Part shown: in pieces, positions 42,991 to 50,502 of the stretch | Layout of the letters: each line of letters opens with the position of its first letter | How positions within the stretch are numbered: the first letter of the stretch is position 1 | From: Candidatus Omnitrophota bacterium | Lineage (GTDB): Bacteria; Hinthialibacterota; Hinthialibacteria; Hinthialibacterales; JAKPRU01 | DNA: 50,502 bases | Reading direction: 5' to 3' | Assembly: GCA_029570205.1 (NCBI GenBank) | Contig: JAKQSI010000068.1 | Location: 1 to 50,502 of the forward strand | Made by a program: the position numbers and the translations under genes | Notes under the pieces: generated by a model | What the model was told of the DNA's origin: nothing | Databases searched by the model: none | The model's input: only the letters and a program-made list of their open reading frames with translations

Positions 42991-43684
42991 GCCGTGGCAA
43001 GTACGATGGGTCCGGTGGATAGACAACATAGGCCAGACCCGTAGCGTCAGTGATCGGCGAAAGTCCAATTCCAGGACTCGATATTCCTGGACCGCCGACA
43101 AATCCCAACAAAGTTACTTTCGTGCCACTCACCGGATTCGAACTCTCTCCATCAATCACACGAACCATGATATATCCCCAGATATCGCACCCTGAAATAT
43201 ACCACGAGCCGGGGATCAACGTCACATCGGTAATTGTGTGCCCATCGAGGTCAAAAAGATCGGCTGATAGGAAGGATATTTCTCCGAAGCCACACGCCGC
43301 ACTCCTGTCACCTGTCAGGAAAACTGCAAATGACAAATGCAGTACGGACGGTGACGGCCCGATCCCGGTTCTGACAATACCGATATCCAAGTATCCGTTA
43401 TCGCATGAAAACGCCGCCTCAAAGGACGCATCAACCGGCTTGAGTTCCCTGGCCTCAAAGACTCCCAGATCAATTCTGAATCCAGCTGTCCCAATTCGTT
43501 CCGCACCCGTAATGGATAACACCAGCCAGGAGGGAATCGGTGTTGTGCCAAGCATATCGCAGATGGGCACCAGTCCCTGCGTAAGAGACACTTCTACACT
43601 CTCTGTCCGCGCTGCTATTGCCGGGACAATTAGGGGCAGACAGCAACAAACGAAAAGACGGGAATGATGGCTAATATTTCGCAC
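42990..43684 (-). pseudogene. Tandem secreted-protein family, copy 4, 3'-truncated
   Basis: The N-terminal 230 residues are closely related to copy 1 (45839-46762): signal peptide FVCCCLPLIVPAIA, then VEVSLTQGLVP, the IPSWLVLSITGAERIG domain, CGFGEISFLSADLFDLDG, DVTLIPGSWYI, NPVSGTKVTLLGFVGGPGIS and DATGLAYVVYPPDPSYLP. The other copies then have about 70 more residues ending in DWGLY(E/D). Here the frame instead runs into a proline-rich, non-homologous tail translated antisense to a transposase fragment (to 42704). It starts at GTG 43684 where copy 1 has ATG. Almost certainly a truncated remnant. Confidence 0.75.
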
Positions 43685-43722
43685 TTGATTCTGCTCCGGA
43701 ATTCCGTATTCCGCTGCATTCC

Positions 43723-44622
43723 CTAATCATACAGCCCCCAATCCTCCACCGCGCTGGGGCCGCCGACAAGGATCGTGACTTCCTTGAACAGCCTTGAGCT
43801 CCCATCCGGAGGGTCGTTGATTCCCAGCTCGACAACAGCCTCAAACGGATCAAATATCAGCGATGTATCCTCCCCCGACTCAATACGAAAAACCGCCCAT
43901 ACTTTCGTTATGGATCTCACGATCCATCTACCGTTCTCCATATAAAAGTCGCCGAAACATGGAATTGCGGGATACATAACGCCGGCGTATCCCGTGGAGT
44001 CCGTGCGATACCTGCCACCTCCGATACCCGCTCCACCGATCATACCGGTGTGAACTACCCACGCGTTCGCCACAGGCGTTTGCCCGTCTGCCTCCAAAAG
44101 ACGAACAGGAATCGTCTCAAAAGCGTCGGTCATGACATACCAGGACCCAACGCTGAACGAAACATCGGAAACGGCCCGGTTGTCAAGATCCTTCAACTCA
44201 GCATGAAGAAAAGAGAACTCGCCAAAGCCAACCCCATATTCACTCATCGGTGTTCCCCACGGAACGTAGAGAAGAATATCGGTATACGACACGTTCTGTG
44301 CGCTCACCGACGAGACGCGGCTGAGATTCAGATGAAGAGTTTTCTCCTGTTGGACATATTGCACGCTGAAGCTGGGATCGAGCGAAATGACATTCGTAGC
44401 GTCAAATGGCCCCAGACTGATGCTGAAATTGCCCTCCCGAATTCTCTCCGATCCGGTTACGCTCAAAACCAACCGGAAGGTAAGGCGGTACTGGTCAGCA
44501 TCATAGACACGGACTCCCCGGGTGAGAGAAACCTCCACAGCATTCCCAGTTTGGGCTACGGCTGCCAAGAGCAAACACCCAAACAGGAATATCAGATGGC
44601 GTAATCTGGTCATTTCCGTCAT
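43723..44622 (-). CDS. Tandem secreted-protein family, copy 3
   Basis: A 299-residue exported protein of unknown function. Signal peptide LRHLIFLFGCLLLAAVAQTGNA, then the family's first beta domain (VEVSLTRGVRVYDADQYRLT, LVLSVTGSERIREGNFSISL). A second one follows (GVGFGEFSFLHAELKDLDNR, SDVSFSVGSWYV), then a carboxypeptidase-regulatory-like domain (QTPVANAWVVHTGMIGGAGI, TDSTGYAGVMYP). A last beta domain ends in PSAVEDWGLYD. The frame is open to 44781, and that extension shares a duplicated upstream DNA segment with copy 2. I place the start at ATG 44622 (or 44613) because it sits right before the signal peptide. It is the most divergent intact copy. Confidence 0.75.
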   Translation of the reverse strand: MTEMTRLRHLIFLFGCLLLAAVAQTGNAVEVSLTRGVRVYDADQYRLTFRLVLSVTGSERIREGNFSISLGPFDATNVISLDPSFSVQYVQQEKTLHLNLSRVSSVSAQNVSYTDILLYVPWGTPMSEYGVGFGEFSFLHAELKDLDNRAVSDVSFSVGSWYVMTDAFETIPVRLLEADGQTPVANAWVVHTGMIGGAGIGGGRYRTDSTGYAGVMYPAIPCFGDFYMENGRWIVRSITKVWAVFRIESGEDTSLIFDPFEAVVELGINDPPDGSSRLFKEVTILVGGPSAVEDWGLYD

Positions 44623-44718
44623 TATAGGTGACTCTGGAATATCCGGTGTTCGGTCTCGGACACCCGGAACAAGTCCCGCCCAAGGAAATGTGATGGCCAT
44701 ATTCACTTCTTTCGCCTC

Positions 44719-44850
44719 ATTCAAGGACCCCGAGAGTGCCGCCTGTAAAATCCCGTATAATTCTAACGCATGTTGGTCCATATCGTTTTGTCGTCGCGCC
44801 GGTCTACTCGTTACTCATACAGCCCCCACTCCTCAACCGCGCTGGGGGCG
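44719..44850. repeat. Direct repeat unit between tandem copies 3 and 2
   Basis: About 130 bases highly similar to 45747-45880. It covers the upstream part of copy 3 and the C-terminal coding end of copy 2 (GCATGTTGGTCCATATCGTT is a shared stretch). The roughly 1,028-base spacing shows that the array grew by tandem duplication. Confidence 0.8.
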
Positions 44851-45734
44851 CGCACAATGATCGTGACCTCTTCGAAAAGGTCCGTGAACCACACGCGATC
44901 TTCATTGACTCGCAGTTCCACAAGCGTGTCAAACGGTTCAAACCGGACCGTTGTATCCGCTGCCGATTCCACGCGAAACCAGGCTCTCAAATCCACATCC
45001 GTCCGTGGCTCCGTCCTGTTCGGTGGTTCCATCAGAAATCCCCATTCCACCGGATACATGACATACGTAAGACCTTCTGAATCCGTCGGCTGGCCGACGC
45101 TGGAAATACCCGCTCCGCCGACAAGCCCCGTCATTTTAACCCTCGCATTCTCAATCGGTGTTATTCCATCCGATCGCAGAACACGAATATAAATGCCGGC
45201 AGGCGCATCGGTCCAGTAATACCATGATCCGGGTATCGTTGTGACATCTTCAATGGTCTGCCCTTGAAGATCCGTGAGTTTTACACTCAGGAATGTAAAC
45301 TCTCCGAATCCACAGTCTTGATAGCCAAGGTAAGGGAGAGGCGACTCGGTGGGACTTGAGATCAGGATGAGTCTGACAACAAGCGTATCGGTTTCGTCCG
45401 GAGCACTGGTGCGCTCACGGAAGATCTGCAGTCGGGCAACGGTATCATCCTGATATATTCCCGCAAATACAGGAGGATTCCGATCCAGGACAACAGCGTA
45501 AACCGCAATGAACGGCCCCATATCGATACGGATATCCGCTCGATCCACCTGCCCGGCACCCCTTATGGTCAAATCGAGTGCTCCTGCGGGGCACTCTGAA
45601 GGAAAAGCAGTCGAAATTTCACAAAACCCTTGCTCCAACGACATTTCCACGGTGCTCGCCCAGGAGCCTGTCGAGACAAGACATAACCAAGTCAGGAAAA
45701 GAAATGTCTGACGTAACGTGACACATGTATCCAC
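44811..45734 (-). CDS. Tandem secreted-protein family, copy 2
   Basis: A 307-residue exported protein of unknown function with the same layout as copies 1 and 3: signal peptide FLFLTWLCLVSTGSWAS, VEMSLEQGF, then DCGFGEFTFLSVKLTDLQGQ and EDVTTIPGSWYYW. The regulatory-like domain is TPIENARVKMTGLVGGAGIS with TDSEGLTYVMYP, and the C-terminal domain ends in VRAPSAVEEWGLYE. GTG 45734 is chosen because GAGGT lies eight bases upstream and the signal peptide follows; the open frame extends 25 codons further through duplicated DNA. Its length equals that of copy 1. No catalytic residues stand out, so a structural, adhesive or binding role seems likeliest. Confidence 0.8.
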   Translation of the reverse strand: MDTCVTLRQTFLFLTWLCLVSTGSWASTVEMSLEQGFCEISTAFPSECPAGALDLTIRGAGQVDRADIRIDMGPFIAVYAVVLDRNPPVFAGIYQDDTVARLQIFRERTSAPDETDTLVVRLILISSPTESPLPYLGYQDCGFGEFTFLSVKLTDLQGQTIEDVTTIPGSWYYWTDAPAGIYIRVLRSDGITPIENARVKMTGLVGGAGISSVGQPTDSEGLTYVMYPVEWGFLMEPPNRTEPRTDVDLRAWFRVESAADTTVRFEPFDTLVELRVNEDRVWFTDLFEEVTIIVRAPSAVEEWGLYE

Positions 45735-45746
45735 CGTTCTTACCTC

Positions 45747-45880
45747 ATTCAAGGACTTCGTAATCGCCGCCGGTATAATCCCGTATGATCCTGACGCATG
45801 TTGGTCCATATCGTTTTGTTGTCGCGCCGGTTTACTCGTTACTCATACAGCCCCCAATCCTCAACCGCGCTGGGGCGGCC
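45747..45880. repeat. Direct repeat unit between tandem copies 2 and 1
   Basis: Partner of the 44719-44850 segment. It includes the shared string TTTACTCGTTACTCATACAG and the reverse complement of the AVEDWGLYE coding end of copy 1. Confidence 0.8.
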
Positions 45881-46762
45881 AGCAATAATCGTGACTTCCT
45901 CGAAAGGATCGCCCCAATAGGCATCTGCCTTAACTCGCAGTTCCACCAGCGTGTCGAACGTGTCAAACGCTACTGAGACGTCCGCAGTCGGCTCGACACG
46001 CAGCCAAGCCTTGATACAGGAACACGGCACGCACTCGTCCGTCCCTGCCGGGTCAGGATTGTGCAACGGCAAGTATGATGGCTCAGGGGGATACTCGACA
46101 TAGGCCAGCCCCGTGGCGTCGGTGATTGGTGGACGTCCCCCATATCCCGGACTCGATACTCCGGGACCGCCGACAAATCCCAACAAGGTTACTTTTGCGC
46201 CACTGACCGGATTGGAACTCCGTCCGTCAATCACACGAACCATAATATATCCCCAAATATCATATCCGGGGAGATACCACGAGCCGGGGATCAGCGTCAC
46301 ATCGGTAATTGCATCTCCATCGCGGCCAACAACATTTGCGGAAAGGAAAGCAATTTCTCCGAAACCGCATCGATGATCCCTTCCACTTCCGTAAAACAAT
46401 CCAAACGATAGATACAGTACGGAAGGGATTGGTTCGACCCCGGTTCTGGTCACGCTAACATACAGGTGTCCGTTGTCGCACGAAAACACCGCGTCAAAAG
46501 ATGGATGGACTGGCTTGAGTTCCCTGGCCTCGAAAATCCCCAAATCGACCCCGAAGTCCGCTCTTCCGATTCTGTCCGCCCCTGTAATGGAAAACACGAG
46601 CCAGGAAGGGTACTCAGTTCCCCCGTAGAATATATCCCTATTGGGAACCAATCCTTGACTAAGAGACACTTCCACACCGACCGCCTGGACTGATGTTGTT
46701 GGGATGATTATGAGCAGACAACAACAGATGAACAGAGCGAATTGATGGCTGTTGCCTTGCAT
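45839..46762 (-). CDS. Tandem secreted-protein family, copy 1
   Basis: A 307-residue exported protein of unknown function. Signal peptide FALFICCCLLIIIPTTSVQA, then VEVSLSQGLVP, a beta domain with LVFSITGADRIGRADFGVDL, then CGFGEIAFLSANVVGRDGD and DVTLIPGSWYLPGYDIWGYI. Next come a regulatory-like domain (NPVSGAKVTLLGFVGGPGVS, DATGLAYVEYPPEPSYL), an acidic-rich beta domain (VELRVKADAYWGDPFEEVTI) and the tail PSAVEDWGLYE. It begins with ATG 46762, six bases after the stop of the metalloprotease gene, so the two are probably co-transcribed. Copy 4 is its closest relative. The clustered CCC in the signal peptide is shared with copy 4. Confidence 0.82.
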   Translation of the reverse strand: MQGNSHQFALFICCCLLIIIPTTSVQAVGVEVSLSQGLVPNRDIFYGGTEYPSWLVFSITGADRIGRADFGVDLGIFEARELKPVHPSFDAVFSCDNGHLYVSVTRTGVEPIPSVLYLSFGLFYGSGRDHRCGFGEIAFLSANVVGRDGDAITDVTLIPGSWYLPGYDIWGYIMVRVIDGRSSNPVSGAKVTLLGFVGGPGVSSPGYGGRPPITDATGLAYVEYPPEPSYLPLHNPDPAGTDECVPCSCIKAWLRVEPTADVSVAFDTFDTLVELRVKADAYWGDPFEEVTIIAGRPSAVEDWGLYE

Positions 46763-46768
46763 CGGATT

Positions 46769-48724
46769 CTACTCCAGAATAGCGCCAGTGAAATCACGAA
46801 TGTCTCTAACACAAGTCGGCCCGAATCGCTTGGTTACTTGACCGTTTAAATTAAGTCTTGGAAAATCCTCCTCGTCCGAGTCTTGTGTCATGATGCAATC
46901 ATGGCCTGAAAGTCCGGCCACGTCATCCAAACCGTGAGAGTAGTGATGATCCGCCCCGATTTTGTGGCCAAGCTCATGCGCGATTATCCACACGTTATTT
47001 AATCCCCCTGCATCGATATCCGGAAGCCGGTATTGGTTGTTGTCCCAGAAGATGTAGAAACAGTCTATATCACTGGGCGCGATGCCACATACACCTCGAT
47101 CCGGATCCTGTGATTCTGGGGTTGCCTTATAAAGATGACCAGCGACCATGTGGAGTTTTTCGAAGTAAGGCGAGCCGTTCCTGGATTGTGTGGCAGTGTT
47201 ATATGAATATACAGTAGAGCTCGCCGACAAGATGAATTCGCAGAAGGATGTCAGACTCTCCGGCGGGGAACTGGCGATAACTGGGGTGATGAAGGTGCAA
47301 CGGTTGTAGTTGTTGCTTGTATCACTCAGGATTGCCTGCAACCCATGGGTTGCACCGTTCAGGTAGTTATCATGGATGGTATGGTTGAGCCCGCCCCCGG
47401 AATCGTAGTAGCCCTGAGGCGTATTAACCATTGCATCATACTCAATTCTTACCCGTCTCCAGACCACCATCTCGGAGGAATCCACCGATGTCCCGCTGAC
47501 GCTCGCGCGGACGACATAGTTGTCCCCACCCACCATGGAGCTCGTGGAGAAAGTCACCTGTGCCTGGCCGGAGCCGTTTGTCTGCACGGAGCCGGATGGG
47601 TTGAGACTTCCGGCAGGGCCTTTGTTGTCGTTCCCAGCGGAACTTGCGTCAATCGTCGTATTGTCCGCCGGGTCATCCGGATCGATGATCTCGAAAGTGA
47701 CCGGGACTCCCGAAACCGCCGGGGTGATCGTCGCCGTGATCGTTCGACTGCGCGGAGAATATAACTTCGGGTCCTCGTCGGAAATCGTCACTGTGTTGAC
47801 GGTGGCGTATTCCACTTCCATCTTCGGTCGCTTGGAAACGGTGGCATATTCCTTGGTGTAGAATTTGATCTTGTCCTCCGGATCGGATTGATATCGCAAG
47901 AGATAACCCTTGCTGGAGATATCGCTCGTGGAGGAGGGATAGCGGGCTTTGAATGCATCCGTGACGTTGAACTCAATCCAAACGTCATCTTCGCTCGGAA
48001 TCGTGAGCACAGGGCTTTGGTTGTCCGTCGTGTAATCGCCACCGTCATTCGTCCATGGGTCGTACCAATTGACAGTGGACTCATCCCATGCCGTTGTCAC
48101 ATTGTACGCTCGCGCCTGCGCATCACCCGCATTTGTGTTGAGATAGACATAGATCTTCAGCTTGGCGCTGGTAACCACTTTGTCCGATCCGAAACTCGAT
48201 ACATCGAATCCAAGGACCGGTCGGTCGTCATAGAACCACGGAAGGCAGGTAGCAGATCCCCAGTTGGTTGAAATACCCTCTTTCAGAAAGGCGTCTCTGG
48301 AAGGCGGGCCGAAGGTCGTGGACGGATCGAGACATACATCCCCCTTGGGCGCATCCGCCAGATCCTGAAGACTGACCGACATTTCCGCCACGCCGGGACC
48401 ATTTCGAGAGAGACGCCAGAGTTGCGCCGTGCGGATGTTTTTCGCGCCGGTATCTATTGCTTCCTGGTGTTCGTCCAGGATGAAAGCTTCAGCGGGACGA
48501 ATGGCGTGAACCTCTTTGCCGTTTTTGACAAAGCGTAAGGGCTGGTCAATTTCCAGGGAAGGATTGTACGGATCGCAGATCGCTTGCCCCTGCCATGCCT
48601 CCGAGAAAATGAGCGTTTCCAGAATCTCAAAGCGAGCCGTCACAAGAGCATCCTCGCGCACTTCGGCGACGCTCATTTGAGATTGAATTCGGTCAATAAG
48701 AGGCTCTTTCATGACAACATCCAC
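46769..48724 (-). CDS. Metzincin-type metalloprotease with DNRLRE and Ig-like domains (3' part of a split gene)
   Basis: A 651-residue frame. It has a DNRLRE-like beta-sandwich (KLKIYVYLNTNAGDAQARAY, VNWYDPWTNDGG, IEFNVTDAFKARYPS) and an Ig-like domain (VPVTFEIIDPDDPADNTTID, SGQAQVTFSTSSM). The C-terminal protease domain has the zinc site IIAHELGHKIGADHH (coding about 46937-46978) and a following HDCIMTQD segment in Met-turn position, the HExxHxxGxxH pattern of metzincins. It begins at GTG 48724 without a signal peptide. Reading back one frame joins it smoothly to the 48735-49352 gene, whose signal peptide it needs. Intact as a full gene it would be about 860 residues. Confidence 0.8.
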   Translation of the reverse strand: MDVVMKEPLIDRIQSQMSVAEVREDALVTARFEILETLIFSEAWQGQAICDPYNPSLEIDQPLRFVKNGKEVHAIRPAEAFILDEHQEAIDTGAKNIRTAQLWRLSRNGPGVAEMSVSLQDLADAPKGDVCLDPSTTFGPPSRDAFLKEGISTNWGSATCLPWFYDDRPVLGFDVSSFGSDKVVTSAKLKIYVYLNTNAGDAQARAYNVTTAWDESTVNWYDPWTNDGGDYTTDNQSPVLTIPSEDDVWIEFNVTDAFKARYPSSTSDISSKGYLLRYQSDPEDKIKFYTKEYATVSKRPKMEVEYATVNTVTISDEDPKLYSPRSRTITATITPAVSGVPVTFEIIDPDDPADNTTIDASSAGNDNKGPAGSLNPSGSVQTNGSGQAQVTFSTSSMVGGDNYVVRASVSGTSVDSSEMVVWRRVRIEYDAMVNTPQGYYDSGGGLNHTIHDNYLNGATHGLQAILSDTSNNYNRCTFITPVIASSPPESLTSFCEFILSASSTVYSYNTATQSRNGSPYFEKLHMVAGHLYKATPESQDPDRGVCGIAPSDIDCFYIFWDNNQYRLPDIDAGGLNNVWIIAHELGHKIGADHHYSHGLDDVAGLSGHDCIMTQDSDEEDFPRLNLNGQVTKRFGPTCVRDIRDFTGAILE

Positions 48725-48734
48725 TTTCAGAATA

Positions 48735-49352
48735 TCATGAATATATCGAAACCTTCAGATCCAGGTCGGGAAAGACATCGTTCCAGCAAATCGTATCCCC
48801 GACCACTTGGTAGGATGACCAGTTCGGCGATCCGAGCTGCAATGAGCGGAAGTTGTCCCCGCTCCCAATTCCCAGATCGGCAAAACGGTAGGTGAAATGG
48901 TCGCCTTCATGGATGGCCTGGAATGTGCCGTCCGTTCGGACCTTCAGGGTCCAAATCCCGGTGACCACTTCATAATCCCAATCAGGATCCGAGGAAACGG
49001 CCAGATCCGTGACTGTCTCCGCGAGTTCGCCGGTGCTTGTTCGATAGAATTTTGGATAGGAATAGAAAACGACCAGTCCTGGGCGAACCGTCTCGCTATA
49101 CTCATCAATCGGTCCCACCAGCTCCTCCGGACGGGGAAGATCCACCCAACCCTCCGGCGGCGGAGAGGAACGCGCCGGTTCAGGTTTGACCTCCGGCAGG
49201 CCCGAATCCTGAACTCCGCACATTTGATGCAGACCTGCCTGGTGATCCTGGGCTTGCGGAGATCCCAGCGTTTGCGCGAAAAGCACGACGCCCGTGGCAC
49301 AGAAAACAACCGCAATACCGACCCCGAGAACTGTTTTCCTCTGCTGCTTCAT
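48735..49352 (-). CDS. N-terminal part of the split metalloprotease gene (signal peptide and prodomain-like region)
   Basis: A 205-residue frame with a signal peptide (VLGVGIAVVFCATGVVLFAQ), a proline-rich linker and a beta-rich domain (YSYPKFYRTSTGELAETVTD, GTFQAIHEGDHFTYRFAD). It ends DICWNDVFPDLDLKVSIYS followed by TGA. Removing one T in the TATATTCATGATATT stretch near 48738 would continue it as VSIYHDILKVDVVMKEPLID, directly into the next frame. The total 46769-49352 length is one base more than a multiple of three, as expected for a single-base insertion. Either the gene is inactivated or the read has an error. Confidence 0.75.
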   Translation of the reverse strand: MKQQRKTVLGVGIAVVFCATGVVLFAQTLGSPQAQDHQAGLHQMCGVQDSGLPEVKPEPARSSPPPEGWVDLPRPEELVGPIDEYSETVRPGLVVFYSYPKFYRTSTGELAETVTDLAVSSDPDWDYEVVTGIWTLKVRTDGTFQAIHEGDHFTYRFADLGIGSGDNFRSLQLGSPNWSSYQVVGDTICWNDVFPDLDLKVSIYS

Positions 49353-49385
49353 TGTCTTACCCCTTCTTTCGATGACGTTCTATCG

Positions 49386-49404
49386 CAACAACCGATGGTT
49401 GTTG
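49386..49404. promoter_or_regulatory. Inverted repeat upstream of the split metalloprotease gene
   Basis: CAACAACC-GAT-GGTTGTTG, a perfect 8-bp inverted repeat 34 bases before the ATG at 49352. It could be an operator or a leader hairpin; no promoter pair was assigned with confidence in 49405-49594. Confidence 0.35.
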
Positions 49405-49643
49405 TTTCCGTACCTTTCTTCGTGACAGAAGGTTGCGAGAATCACACAATATCCCGAACCTCTCTTTTCCTTACTCCAAACCAGCCAATTTTTCTCAATT
49501 TCAGACAGAGAAAACAAACCTCTACAATCAAATAGTAGTATATCGTGCTCGATGTGCTCGATCTTCCGCGTCAAGCGGACCTGCTCCCCAAAAACTGGTC
49601 CAGTGAAAATGTTAGGATCTCCTGAGAAGCAGGAGGGAATGTG

Positions 49644-50148
49644 TCAAGTACAATGAGACAGCTCCGTTTGGAAATTAGTGAGTGTTTCTTGTGTTGAACT
49701 TCTCCGGTCTGGCGGGTTGATCCAGACCGCTTTCGGGAGTGCAGCGACTACCAGGGTTCCTCGGACGAATCGTTCCGGATGGTCGCGGCAGGCCTCCGCC
49801 AACACCTGTTGCCGTGCCGTGAGTACCGCCTCTCCTCGACCTGAATGCACCATCTCCGGGGTCAGCCAGGCGATCCCGGAATGACGATGGTCTGTGTTGT
49901 ACCACGTGAAAAACTCACGACAAAACGATTGCGCATCCTCGATCCACAAATCGTTCCGAATGCAACTCCGACAACACCTCCTGGCGTTCCGGTTCCGAAA
50001 GCGCCCGGTCCGGTTTCGGGCGGGGACGGGGCGGTTCCGGTTCCGAGGCCGGACGAATCGACCGATACAACGTGGATCGCGCCACCCCCAGCGCCTCGCA
50101 CGCACGTGAAACCCCGGTCACCGGAGCCAATTCCTGGACCGATTCCAT
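49644..50148 (-). pseudogene. IS3-family orfB transposase with deleted catalytic core
   Basis: The N-terminal part (from ATG 50148) is MESVQELAPVTGVSRACEAL and GVARSTLYRSIRP, the helix-turn-helix region of orfB, up to ELHSERFVD. At about 49945 it jumps, with a frame change, to the C-terminal part IEDAQSFCREFFTWYNTDHR followed by HSGIAWLTPEMVHSGRGEAV, which holds the Y-N-x-D-H-R-H-S-G-I-x-x-L-T-P ending of the integrase core. About 150 residues containing the DDE motif are missing compared with intact relatives, so no active transposase can be made. It overlaps the orfA stop by one base (TGATG). Confidence 0.85.
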
Positions 50149-50502
50149 CAGGCGCTCCTGTCGCTCTCCGGCCCGCTGAGGGGGATCCCCAGCGCCTCCG
50201 AAATTTTTTTTGAAACTCGATGATCGTCTCCGCCTGGTTCAGACGGCGTTCCAGGCGGGCCACCTGGTTGCGCAACTGTTCGTTTTCCTCTTCCAACGGA
50301 CTGCGTTTCCGTTTCCGGCCCCGATGATCATCCCGCAACGCCCGATACGCCCCCTCCCGGGATTGTTTCCGCCACTGGACCAGTTAGGAGGAATACAGCC
50401 CCTCTCGGCGCAGCAGCGCCCCGATTTGCCCCGGTTGCGTACCCCTATCCGCTTGCCGCACAATTCCCGCCTTGTACTCCGCCGTAAAGCGCCGGCGATG
50501 GG
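50148..50502 (-). pseudogene. IS3-family orfA with nonsense codon and frame change (partial at window edge)
   Basis: Reading from the right edge: RRRFTAEYKAGIVRQADRGT, GALLRREGLYSS, then TAA, then LVQWRKQSREGAYRALRDDH and the leucine-zipper region LEEENEQLRNQVARLERRLN. The TAA stands where relatives have a residue such as glutamine, so a CAA to TAA change is likely. After IIEFQKK an A8 run shifts the frame to ISEALGIPLSGPESDRSA and a stop at 50148. A-runs can be programmed slippage sites in IS3 elements, but the nonsense codon already breaks the gene. Confidence 0.8.

Larger units (their letters stand above)
49595..50502 (-). mobile_element. Degenerate IS3-family insertion sequence (runs off the window)
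   Basis: The left end is at about 49595 (CTGGTCCAGTGAAAATGTTA); the element continues past the right edge. It contains orfA and orfB remnants on the minus strand. OrfA has an internal stop and a frame change at an A8 run. OrfB has lost its DDE catalytic core by deletion. The element cannot move on its own. Its end also occurs as a solo copy at 41622. Confidence 0.85.

Noticed and set aside
42704-43684. A complete 326-residue secreted protein with a proline-rich tail
   Set aside because: The tail is antisense to a transposase-like coding fragment, and the three sister genes have a different conserved C-terminus.
47345-47764. Plus-strand frame opposite the metalloprotease
   Set aside because: Antisense shadow of the Ig-like domain region.

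Overview
The window (about 50.5 kb, moderately GC-rich) looks like chromosome from an uncultured, Gram-negative-type, largely heterotrophic bacterium. Signs of that are many Sec, Tat and lipoprotein signal peptides, Tat-exported formylglycine-type sulfatases, a Tat-exported DegT-fold aminotransferase, secreted beta-propellers, a reaction-centre-type diheme cytochrome c, a Gld-type ABC exporter with DUF4340, and an XylR/DmpR-like sigma-54 activator. This mix is reminiscent of poorly cultured phyla near the PVC/FCB groups (Sumerlaeota, Hydrogenedentota, Planctomycetota and relatives). That placement is inference; no rRNA or ribosomal protein gene is present to settle it. No tRNA, rRNA, CRISPR array or phage was found.

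Layout. 1-100: tandem 25-bp hairpin repeats. 122-5849 (minus): rluD-pyrR-pyrB-pyrC-glycosyltransferase-small protein, a pyrimidine operon whose rluD-pyrR start resembles the ylyB-pyrR order of Firmicutes. 5934-8963 (plus): a small protein, a secreted WD40 propeller and a secreted 'GPEAVG' protein. 9199-13980: two Tat sulfatases and the Tat-exported aminotransferase. 14084-17934 (minus): an orphan nucleotidyltransferase-like gene, then cytochrome c-queuosine precursor transporter-nicotinamidase-nicotinate phosphoribosyltransferase. 18554-23301 (plus): a four-gene ABC exporter operon. 23327-26743: a phosphatase, a secreted HIRAN protein, an amidohydrolase and a GT87 membrane glycosyltransferase. 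27315-36052: a second GPEAVG protein flanked by matching palindromes, a large secreted protein of unknown family, a GH-A glycosidase fused to an FG-GAP propeller, and a lipoprotein propeller.

36155-41602 is the most system-like locus. An M20 deacylase, acetate kinase and a degenerate acetate-kinase paralogue (minus) are divergent from an XylR_N-V4R-AAA-Fis regulator (plus). The 190-bp space between them holds a near-consensus sigma-54 promoter facing the operon, a TTGACA-N17-CATAAT promoter facing the regulator, and a perfect 34-bp palindrome made of two 11-bp dyads whose centres are 21 bp apart.

41603-50502 is a decaying accessory region. It holds an orphan insertion-sequence end, a 5'-truncated and frameshifted gene, an ISKra4-like fragment cutting into one member of a four-copy tandem family of secreted proteins, a metzincin-type metalloprotease split by a one-base frameshift, and a dead IS3-family element running off the right edge. 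Several secreted proteins share a short C-terminal tail, [VI]-x-[NDE]-[WF]-x-[IL]-Y, which may be a sorting or anchoring signal.
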